A DNA stretch of 64,000 nt from Caballeronia turbans (GCA_001544655.2 FCOD02000003.1:372001-436000); one strand, 5' to 3'. Positions 36,539 to 45,527 are shown, counted from the stretch's first letter. Made by a program: numbers and translations. Notes: generated by a model not told the origin, from the letters alone.

Positions 36539-37192
36539 ATGCAATCACAACGCCCCACCGCCGCCGCCGACAAGGCGCGCACGCCACAACGAACCGCCAG
36601 AAAAGGCTCCTGGATCAGCGGCCGCTGGATGCTCCTGCTGCTCGCGCTGGTGTGCGCCGCGCCGGTGATCGCGTCGTACCTGATGTACTACGTGTTCAAG
36701 CCGGCAGGCGGCACGTCGAGCTACGGTGCGCTGATCGACCCGCAGCGCCCGATCCCGGCGCAACTCGTCGTCATCGACGAGAAAGGGCAGAGCCTGCCGT
36801 TCAAGTCGCTCGAAGGCAAATGGCTGATGATCACGGTCAACGGCAGCGACTGCGACGAACAATGCGCGACGCGCCTCTATTTCATGCGCCAGGTGCGCGC
36901 GCTGCAATCGGGCGAGCGCGATCGCGTCGTGAACGTCTGGCTGCGAACCGATGACAAACCAGTGTCCGACGTCATCAAGACCGCATACCCGCAGCCGGAT
37001 ACGCGCATGCTCGTCGCGGACGACAAGTCGATCGCGGCGTGGCTGCCCGTCGACGACGGCACGAAACTCACGGATCACATTTTTCTCGTCGATCCGAATG
37101 GCAATCTGATGATGCGCTTTCCGAAGAACCCCGATCCGAAGAAGATCAACGCGGATCTGGCGAAGCTTCTGAAGTGGTCGCGCATCGGTTAA
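36539..37192 (+). CDS. Membrane-anchored SCO-like thioredoxin-fold protein
   Basis: 217 residues from ATG 36539. One membrane helix (about 29-52) precedes a periplasmic thioredoxin-like domain with PAQLVVIDEKGQSLPFKSLEG, a C-x3-C pair in NGSDCDEQCATRLYFMRQVR, and TDHIFLVDPNGNLMMRFPK. The C-x3-C plus the His of TDHIFLVD match the three copper ligands of SCO proteins, although overall similarity to SCO1 is weak. Lying between SURF1 and ctaA, it probably serves copper or thiol chemistry in CuA assembly (inference). Confidence 0.78.
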   Translation: MQSQRPTAAADKARTPQRTARKGSWISGRWMLLLLALVCAAPVIASYLMYYVFKPAGGTSSYGALIDPQRPIPAQLVVIDEKGQSLPFKSLEGKWLMITVNGSDCDEQCATRLYFMRQVRALQSGERDRVVNVWLRTDDKPVSDVIKTAYPQPDTRMLVADDKSIAAWLPVDDGTKLTDHIFLVDPNGNLMMRFPKNPDPKKINADLAKLLKWSRIG

Positions 37193-37216
37193 AACGCGGG
37201 CTGAAGGTAAGAGAGC

Positions 37217-38326
37217 ATGTTTTTACTGCAACTGGGTCTGATCGGCATCTGCATCGCGCTGCTGCCGCTTTCGTATGTCTGGGTCAAGGCCGATGACAAC
37301 AAGTTCAGGAAGCTCGTCTGGCTGACGACGTTCCTGACGCTCGATCTCATCATGTTCGGCGGCTTCACCCGCCTCACCGATTCCGGCCTCGGCTGCCCCG
37401 ACTGGCCGGGCTGCTACGGCACGTCGTCGCCCTTCATCGCGCACGCGCAAATTTCCGCCGCGTATCAGGCAATGCCGACCGGCCCCGTCAGCATGGTGAA
37501 GGCGTGGATCGAGATGCTGCATCGTTACTTCGCGATGGCGATCGGCGTGCTGATCATCGCGCAGGTGATCATCGCGTGGACCGCGCGCATCAAGAAGCGT
37601 CCGCTGCATGTGTCGCCGTGGTGGCCGACCGGGATCCTGGCGCTCATCCTGCTGCAAGGTGCGTTCGGCGCGTGGACCGTCACGCTCAAGCTGCAACCGG
37701 TGATCGTCACGACGCACCTGCTGCTCGGCCTCGCGCTGCTCGGCGTGCTCGGCTGGCTCGCGGCGCGCATGACGCCGATTCCATCGCTCGATTCGGGCGC
37801 CGCGCGCTGGATGCCCGCCGCGGCATTCGGGCTGCTGCTGCTCGTCGCGCAGATCGCGCTCGGCGGCTGGGTCAGCACGAACTACGCGGTGCTGGCGTGC
37901 ACGGACTTCCCGCTGTGCAATGGCCAATGGGTTCCCCCGATGAACTTCGAGCATGGCTTCCATCTGTGGCGCGCCCTCGGCATGACCGGCGACGGCGACG
38001 TGATCTCGCAGGACGCGCTCGTCGCAATTCACTGGACGCATCGCACGTTCGCGGTGGTCGTCGTGCTGTATCTGCTCTGGCTTGCACTGAGACTGCGACG
38101 TTTCGAATCTCTGCGAAAGCCCGCAAACGGCGTATTGTTGATGATCGTCGTCCAGTTCCTGACGGGCATGTCGAACGTCGTGCTGCAATGGCCGTTGGCG
38201 GTCGCGGTCGCGCACAACGGCGGGGCCGCGATCCTGTTGCTGCTACTCGTTATGCTAAACTTTCGAATCTCTTCCAGCCGTCCCGGCCGCGCCGCAGTTC
38301 CCGCGCGCGACGTCGTTTCAGCGTGA
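37217..38326 (+). CDS. ctaA: Heme A synthase (COX15/CtaA)
   Basis: 369-residue membrane enzyme with about eight helices that oxidises heme O to heme A. The family signatures are FGGFTRLTDSGLGCPDWPGCYG (with the conserved cysteines), EMLHRYFAMAIGVLI, GAFGAWTVTLKLQPVIVTTHLLLG-type helix IV, CTDFPLCNGQWVPPMNF and AIHWTHRTFAVVVVLYLL with heme-ligand histidines. It is followed by ctaB nine bases later, completing heme B to O to A conversion. Confidence 0.95.
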   Translation: MFLLQLGLIGICIALLPLSYVWVKADDNKFRKLVWLTTFLTLDLIMFGGFTRLTDSGLGCPDWPGCYGTSSPFIAHAQISAAYQAMPTGPVSMVKAWIEMLHRYFAMAIGVLIIAQVIIAWTARIKKRPLHVSPWWPTGILALILLQGAFGAWTVTLKLQPVIVTTHLLLGLALLGVLGWLAARMTPIPSLDSGAARWMPAAAFGLLLLVAQIALGGWVSTNYAVLACTDFPLCNGQWVPPMNFEHGFHLWRALGMTGDGDVISQDALVAIHWTHRTFAVVVVLYLLWLALRLRRFESLRKPANGVLLMIVVQFLTGMSNVVLQWPLAVAVAHNGGAAILLLLLVMLNFRISSSRPGRAAVPARDVVSA

Positions 38327-38335
38327 CTCCACATC

Positions 38336-39241
38336 ATGGATAGCACGACACTCAATTCCCCACTCGGCAATCGCGCGTCGCAATACCTCGCGCTGACAAA
38401 GCCGCGCGTCACGCAGCTCGCCGTGTTTTGTGCCGTCATCGGCATGTTCCTGTCCACGCCCGGCATGGTGCCGTGGGACAAGCTGATCGGCGGCGTCGTC
38501 GGCATCTGGTTGCTGGCCGGTGCGGCATTTGCAATCAATTGTCTCGTCGAGCAAAAAGTCGATGCGAAGATGCGCCGCACCGCGTGGCGTCCGTCGGCAC
38601 GCGGGCAAATCACGCCGACGCAGATTCTGACGTTCTCGGCGGTGCTCGGCGGCATCGGCATGTGGACGCTCTACACGTTCACCAATCCGCTCACGATGTG
38701 GCTCACCATCGCCACGTTCGTCGGCTATGCGGTCATCTATACGCTGCTGCTCAAGCCTTATACGCCGCAGAACATCGTGATCGGCGGCGCGTCCGGCGCG
38801 ATGCCGCCCGCGCTCGGATGGGCCGCGGTAACCGGCACGGTGCCCGGCGACGCGTGGATTCTCGTGCTGATCATCTTCGTGTGGACGCCGCCGCATTTCT
38901 GGGCGCTCGCGCTGTATCGCCGCAAGGACTACGAAAACGCCGGCCTGCCGATGCTCCCCATCACGCACGGCGAGAAATACACGCTGCTCAACATCTTCCT
39001 GTACACGCTCGTGCTGTTCGCGGTCACGCTGATGCCCTATATTTCCGGCATGAGCGGCGTCGTGTACCTGGCGAGCGCGATTGCGCTCGGCGCGGGCTTC
39101 ATCGGCTACGCGTGGAAGATGTATCGCGACTATTCGGATGCACTCGCGCGCAAGACCTTCCGTTATTCAATCGTGTATCTGTCGTTGCTGTTCGGCGCGT
39201 TGCTCGTCGATCATTACGTGCGTACGGTGATCGGCGCATGA
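38336..39241 (+). CDS. ctaB: Protoheme IX farnesyltransferase (heme O synthase)
   Basis: 301-residue UbiA-family prenyltransferase with about nine helices that adds farnesyl to heme B. It has [20 protein letters not shown], the first Asp-rich region [39 protein letters not shown] and [26 protein letters not shown]. Product feeds ctaA upstream. The stop codon overlaps the start of the SCO gene. Confidence 0.95.
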   Translation: MDSTTLNSPLGNRASQYLALTKPRVTQLAVFCAVIGMFLSTPGMVPWDKLIGGVVGIWLLAGAAFAINCLVEQKVDAKMRRTAWRPSARGQITPTQILTFSAVLGGIGMWTLYTFTNPLTMWLTIATFVGYAVIYTLLLKPYTPQNIVIGGASGAMPPALGWAAVTGTVPGDAWILVLIIFVWTPPHFWALALYRRKDYENAGLPMLPITHGEKYTLLNIFLYTLVLFAVTLMPYISGMSGVVYLASAIALGAGFIGYAWKMYRDYSDALARKTFRYSIVYLSLLFGALLVDHYVRTVIGA

Positions 39242-39837
39242 TGGCTCTTCGTCGCGTATTTGCGCTGCTGGCGCTCGTGTTCTCCTGCGCGGCGCTGCTT
39301 TCGGCTTGTGAGAAAGCGCCCGATTTCAAGAATCTCGATATCACCGGCAACAAGCAGTTCGGCAGCGATTTCTCCCTGCCCGACACACACGGCAAGACGC
39401 GCACGCTTGCTGACTTCAAAGGCAAGGCTGTCGTGCTGTTCTTCGGCTACACGCATTGTCCGGACGTGTGCCCGACGACGCTCGCCGAACTCTCGCAAGC
39501 CATGCAGCAACTCGGCGACAAATCGAAGGACGTGCAGGTACTGATGGTCACCGTCGATCCGGCGCGCGACACGCCCGATCTGCTTGGCCAATACGTGGCA
39601 GCGTTCAACTCGTCGTATATCGGTCTGCGTCCGGCGAACGATGCGCAGCTCGCACAGGTCGCGAAGGACTTCCGGGTGTATTACGCCAAGTCGCAGGGAA
39701 AGACGCCCGACGATTACACAATGGATCACACCGCCGCGAGCTACGTGTTCGACAAGGACGGGAAGCTGCGTCTCTTCGCGCGCGACGGGCAGGGCGTCGA
39801 GCCGTGGGTTCACGACTTGAAGCTGCTGGTCGACTGA
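39238..39837 (+). CDS. SCO1/SenC family copper chaperone lipoprotein
   Basis: 199 residues starting [14 protein letters not shown]; the start overlaps the ctaB stop in ATGATG. A lipobox LLSACEKA predicts lipid anchoring. The domain has the copper-binding C-x3-C in [18 protein letters not shown] and the distal His in [15 protein letters not shown], as in SCO proteins that load the CuA site of subunit II. It closes the oxidase cluster before a terminator. Confidence 0.94.
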   Translation: MMALRRVFALLALVFSCAALLSACEKAPDFKNLDITGNKQFGSDFSLPDTHGKTRTLADFKGKAVVLFFGYTHCPDVCPTTLAELSQAMQQLGDKSKDVQVLMVTVDPARDTPDLLGQYVAAFNSSYIGLRPANDAQLAQVAKDFRVYYAKSQGKTPDDYTMDHTAASYVFDKDGKLRLFARDGQGVEPWVHDLKLLVD

Positions 39838-39842
39838 TGGTG

Positions 39843-39872
39843 AAAGTGGCCCGCGCGGGCCACTTTGTTTTT
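39843..39872 (+). terminator. Terminator at the end of the cox cluster
   Basis: AAAGTGGCCCGC (39843-39854) is directly followed by its exact reverse complement (39855-39866), giving a long stem with a tight loop and a T-rich tail TTTGTTTTT. It may serve the convergent YciI gene as well. Confidence 0.85.
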
Positions 39873-40171
39873 CAGCTATCCAACGATGGCTCGGGCAGAT
39901 TCAAGCCGCGCGCAAGCCGCGTCGCCTTGAACTCGGTGATGTCGTAATGCGCGAGTCCCTGTTGCGCGAACGGATCTTCCGCGATGATCGCATCGAGCCG
40001 ATCGCGCTCGATGCCCGACGCCAGAATGATGCCGCCTTCGCGCGGCACCTTCGGCCCTGCGATCACGAAGACGCCCGCCGCAAAATAACGTTCGAGATAG
40101 ACGCGATGCGCGTCGAGGGCATCGTCGATCTCGGCAAGCGCGCCGGTATATCGCAGATTGATTACGTACAT
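39872..40171 (-). CDS. YciI-like protein
   Basis: 99 residues from ATG 40171, which has GGAGG eight bases upstream. The small YCII fold is shown by MYVINLRYTGALAEIDDALD, AHRVYLERYFAAGVFVIAGP, GGIILASG and DPFAQQGLAHYDITEF. Some members are dehydrochlorinase-like enzymes with a His-Asp pair, but most have no known reaction. No functional hint from neighbours. Confidence 0.85.
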   Translation of the reverse strand: MYVINLRYTGALAEIDDALDAHRVYLERYFAAGVFVIAGPKVPREGGIILASGIERDRLDAIIAEDPFAQQGLAHYDITEFKATRLARGLNLPEPSLDS

Positions 40172-40368
40172 GATGCTTGCCTCCGGCATGAGAGTTCGTG
40201 ACGTTCCATGGCAATTCTATCCGGACCTCGCGCAGGTGATATTCACATAAGCATTCTGTATTTCGTCCCGCACCGTTGCTGTGCGAACATCCGTCACCCG
40301 GTTTGAATCGTTCGCCGGGCACGACTCAGGCAATTCCAGCAAGAACGCATCATCGAAACAGGAACACC

Positions 40369-41181
40369 ATGCAGCGCAGAAATTTGCTCAAAGCCATTAC
40401 CGCCGTCGCGGCGTCCGCCGCGTTTTTCACGAGCCTCGCCGCTCACGCCGATGACAAGGTGATCAAGGTGGGCACCATCAGCGGCCCGGACGCGCAGATC
40501 TGGCAAGTCGTGCAGAAGGTCGCGAAGCGCGAGGGGCTCAACGTGAAGGTGATCGAGTTCAACGATTACGTTCAGCCAAACGCAGCGCTCGACGCCGGCG
40601 ATCTCGATGCCAACAGCTTTCAGCATCAGCCGTATCTCGACAGCCAGATCAAGCAGCGTGGCTACAAGATCGTGAACGCGGGGCTCACGTATATTTCGCC
40701 GCTCGGCGTCTATTCGAAGAAGCTGAAGTCGCTGAAGGATCTGCCGCAGGGCGCGAAGGTCGCGGTGCCGAATGATCCGTCGAACGAGAATCGCGCACTT
40801 CTGCTGCTGCAATCGCAAGGCGTGATCAAGCTGAAGGCGGGCGCAGGCACGAACGGCAATAATGCGACGGCGCTCGACGTGGCGGAAAATCCGAAGAAGG
40901 TCAAGCTCGTGGAGCTCGATGCGGCGCAACTGCCGCGCACGCTCGCCGATGTCGATGCGGCCGCGATCAACACGAACTTCGCGCTCGCGGCGGGTCTGCA
41001 ACCGACGAAGGACGCGATCGCGCTCGAGGACGTGCATAGCCCGTACGCGAACCTGATCGCGGTGCGCGCAAAAGACAAGGACCAGCCGTGGGTGAAGAAG
41101 CTGGTCTCGGCCTATCAGTCCGAAGACGTGCGCCAGTTCCTCAAGAGCGAGTTCAAAGGTTCGGTCGTGCCGTCGTTCTGA
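40369..41181 (+). CDS. MetQ/NlpA family substrate-binding protein (methionine ABC transporter type)
   Basis: 270 residues from ATG 40369. A signal peptide with an AxA-type site (SLAAHADDKVI) precedes the NlpA domain: VGTISGPDAQIWQVVQKVAKREG, VIEFNDYVQPNAALDAGDLDANSFQHQPYL, PLGVYSKKLKSLKDLPQGAKVAVPNDPSNENRALLLL-type core, and AAAINTNFALAAGL. Most MetQ proteins are lipoproteins; here no lipobox cysteine follows the signal, so it would be free in the periplasm. No metN or metI gene is adjacent, so the permease partner must be elsewhere. The substrate, D/L-methionine or a related amino acid, is a family inference. Confidence 0.88.
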   Translation: MQRRNLLKAITAVAASAAFFTSLAAHADDKVIKVGTISGPDAQIWQVVQKVAKREGLNVKVIEFNDYVQPNAALDAGDLDANSFQHQPYLDSQIKQRGYKIVNAGLTYISPLGVYSKKLKSLKDLPQGAKVAVPNDPSNENRALLLLQSQGVIKLKAGAGTNGNNATALDVAENPKKVKLVELDAAQLPRTLADVDAAAINTNFALAAGLQPTKDAIALEDVHSPYANLIAVRAKDKDQPWVKKLVSAYQSEDVRQFLKSEFKGSVVPSF

Positions 41182-41205
41182 GAGCGATTGCGCACGAATA
41201 TGCAG

Positions 41206-41231
41206 CGGCGTCCCACGGGACGCCGTTTTTT
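41206..41231 (+). terminator. Rho-independent terminator after the MetQ-like gene
   Basis: CGGCGTCCC (41206-41214) and GGGACGCCG (41217-41225) form the stem, followed by six T. It sits between convergent genes. Confidence 0.88.
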
Positions 41232-41245
41232 ACTTGCGCGGCCGT

Positions 41246-42172
41246 TCAGTCTACGAAGATCGGCTGCAGTTCTCGTTGCCACACCATTCCCTTGGATCCT
41301 TCCATAACGGGCGTGAAGCCGGATCGCACGAACAGGGCGCAAAGCTCTTCATGCGGTTCATCCAGGCGGCAGATGACCCGCTCATAGCGAGCGCCGTGCG
41401 CGAAGTTCGTGCATGCCGCGACGAGCCGCTCGCCGAGCCCGCGCCGCCGCGCGCCCGGTTCGACGAACAATAGTTCGATTCGCGCCTGACTTTCGGACTC
41501 CGCAGTAAGCAGCGCCGCGCCGACGCGCATGGCCTCGCCTTGTTCGGCCACCCAGCAGGCGATGCGCGGTGTGCTCGCCTGCATCTCGGCGAGAAAGTGC
41601 GCCACCGCCCTCGCCGTGCGCGCCTCGCTGGAAAACTTCGGCCGCTCGCCCGAATACAGATGAGCCTGACGCTCGATCATCCAGCCGAAGTCTCCGGCGC
41701 GGGGGACGCGAAGCCGGGCTTCTCCTTCGGCGCACCCCGGTGAAAGAAGCCGTTCGACGTCTGCCATTGCAGTGCATAGCTGATCGATTTCGGCGGTAGT
41801 CAGCCGTTTGAGCAGCATGGCGGTTTCCGCGGAAACATGCAGGTCGATCTCGTCGACCTTTGCTTTTGCCTCGGGCGTGATGCGCAGCAGGTGCGCGCGG
41901 CCATCCAGCTCGTTCTTTCGCCGCACGACGAGGCCGAGCTTGTGAAAGTTGTTGATCAACCTGCTCAAATAGCCCGTGTCCAGCCCGAGGTTGCGCGACA
42001 AGTCTGCGGCCGTTGTGGCCCGCGCTTGTGCCAGCTCGTGCAGGATGCGTACTTCCGTCAGGGAAAAGCTGCTTTTATGTAGCCGCTCGTGGAGTGCGCC
42101 TGTGTGGCGCGCATAAAAGCGGTTAAAGCGGCGCACCGCTTCGACAGCCCGGCTCGGATCGGAACAGCCCAT
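41246..42172 (-). CDS. MarR-type regulator fused to a GNAT acetyltransferase
   Basis: 308 residues. The N-terminal half (about 1-150) is a MarR winged helix: LTEVRILHELAQARATTAADLSRNLGLDTGYLSRLINNFHKLGLVVR-type recognition region and an arginine-rich wing GRAHLLRITPEAK. The C-terminal half (about 155-300) is a GNAT domain with ARIELLFVEPGARRRGLGERLVAACTNFA, whose RRRGLGERL is the acetyl-CoA loop. Such fusions are widespread; the substrate is unknown. An inverted repeat at 42200 in its promoter is a likely autoregulatory operator. Divergent from the nag regulator. Confidence 0.9.
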   Translation of the reverse strand: MGCSDPSRAVEAVRRFNRFYARHTGALHERLHKSSFSLTEVRILHELAQARATTAADLSRNLGLDTGYLSRLINNFHKLGLVVRRKNELDGRAHLLRITPEAKAKVDEIDLHVSAETAMLLKRLTTAEIDQLCTAMADVERLLSPGCAEGEARLRVPRAGDFGWMIERQAHLYSGERPKFSSEARTARAVAHFLAEMQASTPRIACWVAEQGEAMRVGAALLTAESESQARIELLFVEPGARRRGLGERLVAACTNFAHGARYERVICRLDEPHEELCALFVRSGFTPVMEGSKGMVWQRELQPIFVD

Positions 42173-42199
42173 CGCGTCAGTCTCTCATCGATATTGTTG

Positions 42200-42225
42200 G
42201 AATTAATCGGAATCCGAATTAATGC
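42200..42225. promoter_or_regulatory. Imperfect palindrome upstream of the MarR-GNAT gene
   Basis: ATTAATCGG and CCGAATTAAT lie three bases apart, an AT-rich near-palindrome 30-55 bases upstream of the start. Size and position fit a MarR operator controlling this gene. Direct binding is not shown. Confidence 0.45.
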
Positions 42226-42431
42226 GCGCATTGTGCCAAAGAAGAACGATCGTGCGAATACGAAAATGCCCGAAAAAAGGCTATCGGCCGTTTAATTGAC
42301 CGGTTCATCCACTGGGCTGCGTGTAGGGGTAAGTCCTGATGGCATGTTTGTTCCGATTCGTCCTCGCAAAATCACTTAACTATTTGATTTGTTTGAAAAT
42401 TTGACGATCGTCCTCCGATGCCGGTTTAACG

Positions 42432-42459
42432 TTGACTGGTATTATGTTGGTTATATAAT
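42432..42459 (+). promoter_or_regulatory. Strong sigma-70 promoter of the nag regulator/operon
   Basis: TTGACT (42432-42437) and a perfect TATAAT (42454-42459) are 16 bases apart. The spacer holds two direct repeats, TGGTATTAT and TGGTTATAT, that could be half-sites for a GntR-type repressor acting on this promoter (inference). Confidence 0.75.
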
Positions 42460-42488
42460 GGGCTCCAATTCGGCACTGAGAGCGTTCG

Positions 42489-43223
42489 ATGAAGCATCGC
42501 TGGCAGGATTTGACGCCGGAGGCGCAGAGCGATACGCCACTTTATTTACAGTTGGCGTCGCGTCTCGCCAAAGCGATTCATGCGGGAAACTGGGCGGCCG
42601 GCGAGGCGCTGCCTTCGGAGCGCACGCTCTCCGAAGGCGTCGGCGTATCGCGTATCACGGCGAGGAAGGCTCTCGCACTGCTCGTTGAGCAAGGCTTGAT
42701 CAGGCGCGTGCGCGGCGCGGGCAGTTTCATCACGCCGCGTGTCGAAGACCCGCTCTCCCGGCTCACCGGCTTCACCCGAAAGATGGAATAGCGCGGCTTT
42801 ACGCCGGATTCGATCTGGCTGGATCGCGGACTGCGCACAGCGAGTCGCGACGAAACGGTGCGGCTAGGTCTGTCGCCGGGCGCGTCCGTTGCGAGCCTAA
42901 GACGTCTGCGGCGCGCGGACGGCATCGTGATGGCGGTCGAGCACTCGGCCTTGCCCGTCGCCGTGGTGCCGGACCCGCTCGCGATCGGCGCGTCGCTGTA
43001 TCGGCATCTCGAGGAGCGCGGGCTGTCGGTGGTGCGTGCATTGCAGCACTTCCGTGCAGTGAACGCGGGCGCGGAAATCGCGCGGCTGATGGGCGTGGCG
43101 CCGCGCGCCGCATTGCTCGTGATCACGCGGATCGGCTATTCGGCGGATCAACGTGCGATCGAATTGACGGACACCTACTGTCGCGACGACTACTACGACT
43201 TCGTCGCCGAACTGCATCGATAA
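42489..43223 (+). pseudogene. GntR/HutC-family regulator of the nag genes, interrupted by an in-frame amber codon
   Basis: The gene reads as a full regulator of about 244 codons, but codon 101 is TAG (42789-42791). Before it lies a complete GntR winged helix (SDTPLYLQLASRLAKAIHAG, LPSERTLSEGVGVSRITARKALALLVEQGLIRRV-type) and the linker LTGFTRKME. After it the same frame continues without interruption as RGFTPDSIWLDRGLRTASRD and a UTRA effector domain (LRRADGIVMAVEHSALPVAV, ELTDTYCRDDYYDFVAELHR). Relatives usually have Gln at this place, so CAG to TAG is the simplest change. No frameshift is needed. The effector in relatives is an amino-sugar phosphate. Confidence 0.85.
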
Positions 43224-43387
43224 GCGTCGGTACAGACGCGCATGACCCGATACGCATCGAGAGAGCAAACAAGAGAACGAGAGGACCCAAGGAAGCCGTT
43301 CGCTTTTTTCGTGACGAAAGCCTGCTCGCAGCACGGCGCGGACGGCACTGAACCTCATCCATGCAGCGCGTACTTCCAGAGAACTTC

Positions 43388-44491
43388 ATGCTGAAAGGAA
43401 ACATACTCACGACCGACGGCTGGATCCACGGTTCGATCCGCGTCGAGAACGGCCGCGTGACGGCGCTCGAAGGCCATATCGCCGATCCGCTCGCCAACGA
43501 CGCGCCGTACATCCTGCCAGGCTTCATCGATCTGCACGTGCATGGGGGCGGCGGCCGCGACATCATGGAAGGCGGCGATGCGGCGGACACCGTGGCGCGT
43601 CAGCACGCGCAACACGGCACGACGAGCCTGCTCGCCACCACGATGACCGCGCCGCGCGACGAGTTGATGGAAGTCGTCGCGGGTCTCGGCGAACAGGCGA
43701 AACACCGCGCCGCCGGCGGCGCGCGCATGCTGGGCGTGCATCTGGAAGGCCCGTACATCAACCCGGGCAAGCTCGGCGCGCAGCCGGACGCCGCTGCGGT
43801 CGCGGTGCGCGACGAAGTGCTGAAGTACCTCGAGCTCGCGCCGATCCGCGTCGTCACGATCGCCCCGGAAATCTCGGGCCATCTGGACATCATTTCGGAA
43901 CTGGCCGCGCGCGGCGTGCGCGTGCAACTCGGCCATTCGCTCGGCACGTATGACGACGCCGTCAACGCGCTCAAGCATGGCGCGCGCGGCTTCACGCACT
44001 TGTTCAATGCAATGTCGCCGCTGCATCACCGCGATCCCGGCATGGTCGGCGCGGCGCTCGCGCATGCCGAATACGCCGAGCTCATTCCCGATCTGCTGCA
44101 CGTGCATCCGGGCGCCATCCGCGCCGCGATGCGCGCGATACCGCGTCTCTATGTCGTGACCGACAGCACGTCGGCGGCCGGCATGCCCGACGGCGAATAT
44201 CGGCTCGGCAGCCAACACGTCACCAAATGCATGGGCGGTGTGCGTCTCGCGGACGGCACGCTCGCCGGCAGCACCCTGACCATGGATCAGGCGCTGCGCA
44301 ATCTCGTCTCGCTGGGCATTCCGCTCGCGGACGTCTCGAATCGCCTGTCGCGTTTCCCCGCCGACTATCTCGGGCTCGAAGACCGCGGCCGCATCGCGCG
44401 CGGCGCATGGGCCGATCTCGTCGTGCTCGACCGGGAACACGCGCTGACCGCCACGTATGTCGAAGGAGAATCAATTGTCGAATATGCTTAA
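43388..44491 (+). CDS. nagA: N-acetylglucosamine-6-phosphate deacetylase
   Basis: Amidohydrolase that removes acetate from GlcNAc-6-phosphate. 367 residues from ATG 43388 (MLKGNILTTDGWIHG); an ATG nine codons earlier is possible. It has the metal-site motif PGFIDLHVHGGGGRDIMEG, the catalytic HLEGPYINPGKLGAQP, QLGHSLGTYDDAV, GFTHLFNAMSPLHHRDPG and the catalytic aspartate in VTDSTSAAGMPDGEY. It is the first intact gene of the nag operon and overlaps the next gene by 17 bases. Confidence 0.95.
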   Translation: MLKGNILTTDGWIHGSIRVENGRVTALEGHIADPLANDAPYILPGFIDLHVHGGGGRDIMEGGDAADTVARQHAQHGTTSLLATTMTAPRDELMEVVAGLGEQAKHRAAGGARMLGVHLEGPYINPGKLGAQPDAAAVAVRDEVLKYLELAPIRVVTIAPEISGHLDIISELAARGVRVQLGHSLGTYDDAVNALKHGARGFTHLFNAMSPLHHRDPGMVGAALAHAEYAELIPDLLHVHPGAIRAAMRAIPRLYVVTDSTSAAGMPDGEYRLGSQHVTKCMGGVRLADGTLAGSTLTMDQALRNLVSLGIPLADVSNRLSRFPADYLGLEDRGRIARGAWADLVVLDREHALTATYVEGESIVEYA

Positions 44492-45491
44492 TGAGGCGCT
44501 GGAGTCCGCCGACGTCGTCGCGGCCCAGCTCGCCGATACCTCGCGCATCGAAGAGCTCGCGGTCAAGCTCGCCGAGCAGCCCCGCCACGTCGCGCTGACG
44601 GTGGCGCGCGGCAGTTCCGATCACGCCGCCAGTTATTTCGCAAGCCTGACAATGAGCCGTATCGGCGTGCCGGTCGCATCGCTGCCGATGTCGGTCGCCA
44701 CGCTCCAGCAGGCGCCGCTGCGTGTCTCCGGGCAACTCGCCGTCGCGTTCTCGCAATCGGGCAAGAGCCCCGATCTCGTCGGTACGATGCAGGCGCTGCG
44801 CGACGCGGGCGCGTTCACCGTCGCGGCAGTCAATGTCACCGGTTCACCGCTCGAAAGCGCATGCGAATATTTCCTGCCGCTGCTCGCCGGTCCCGAGCTG
44901 TCGGTCGCAGCGACCAAGAGCTACATCGCGATGCTGTCGCTGTCGGCCATCGTCATCGCGCACGTTCAGCGCGACGTCGAATTGCTCAATGCGCTGAAAT
45001 CGCTGCCCGACGCGCTGCGTGCCGCGGGCAAGCTCGACTGGACGCGCGCCGTGACCGAGCTTACGGACGTCGATCGCATGATCGTGATCGGCCGTGGCCT
45101 CGGCCTCGCGATCGCGCAGGAAGCCGCGCTCAAGCTGAAGGAAACCTCGGGCATCCAGGCCGAAGCGTTTTCGAGCGCGGAAGTGCGCCACGGTCCGATG
45201 GAAATCATCGACCGCGACTATCCGCTGCTCGTGTTCGCGCCGCGCGGGCCGGAGCAGGCGGGCCTCATCCAGCTTGCCGCGGAGATGCGCGCTCGCGGCG
45301 CGCGCGTGCTGCTCGCCGCACCCGAGGACGTTGCGGACGCGGAGTTGCCGCTCGTCGCCACCGATCACCCGGCGCTCGATCCGATCGCCGCGATCCTTTC
45401 TTTTTATGTGATGGCCGCGGGTCTGGCCGCCGCACGCGGCCGCAATCCCGACGCGCCGCGCCACCTGAACAAGGTCACCGAAACCCATTGA
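44475..45491 (+). CDS. SIS-domain glucosamine-6-phosphate deaminase (NagB-II type)
   Basis: About 338 residues with two sugar-isomerase domains: VALTVARGSSDHAASYFASL, AVAFSQSGKSPDLVGTM, GPELSVAATKSYIAML, VIGRGLGLAIAQEAALKLKE and SSAEVRHGPMEII. It resembles the isomerase half of GlmS without the glutaminase domain, as in NagB-II/AgaS enzymes that convert glucosamine-6-P to fructose-6-P. A TTG at 44475 has GAAGGAGA five bases upstream; the ATG at 44457 would place that ribosome site inside the gene. It replaces a classical NagB, which is absent. Confidence 0.9.
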   Translation: MSNMLNEALESADVVAAQLADTSRIEELAVKLAEQPRHVALTVARGSSDHAASYFASLTMSRIGVPVASLPMSVATLQQAPLRVSGQLAVAFSQSGKSPDLVGTMQALRDAGAFTVAAVNVTGSPLESACEYFLPLLAGPELSVAATKSYIAMLSLSAIVIAHVQRDVELLNALKSLPDALRAAGKLDWTRAVTELTDVDRMIVIGRGLGLAIAQEAALKLKETSGIQAEAFSSAEVRHGPMEIIDRDYPLLVFAPRGPEQAGLIQLAAEMRARGARVLLAAPEDVADAELPLVATDHPALDPIAAILSFYVMAAGLAAARGRNPDAPRHLNKVTETH

Positions 45492-45527
45492 GCGAGATAG
45501 CCGATGCGCCGTGCCGAGGAGTCACTG

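Noticed and set aside
40190-40368. S-adenosylmethionine riboswitch before the MetQ-like gene
   Set aside because: No recognisable SAM aptamer core or terminator in this gap.
42858-43223. Separate small gene for the UTRA half of the nag regulator
   Set aside because: It is in the same frame as the GntR half with only a single stop codon between; the GTG at 42858 lacks a good ribosome site, so one broken gene is simpler.
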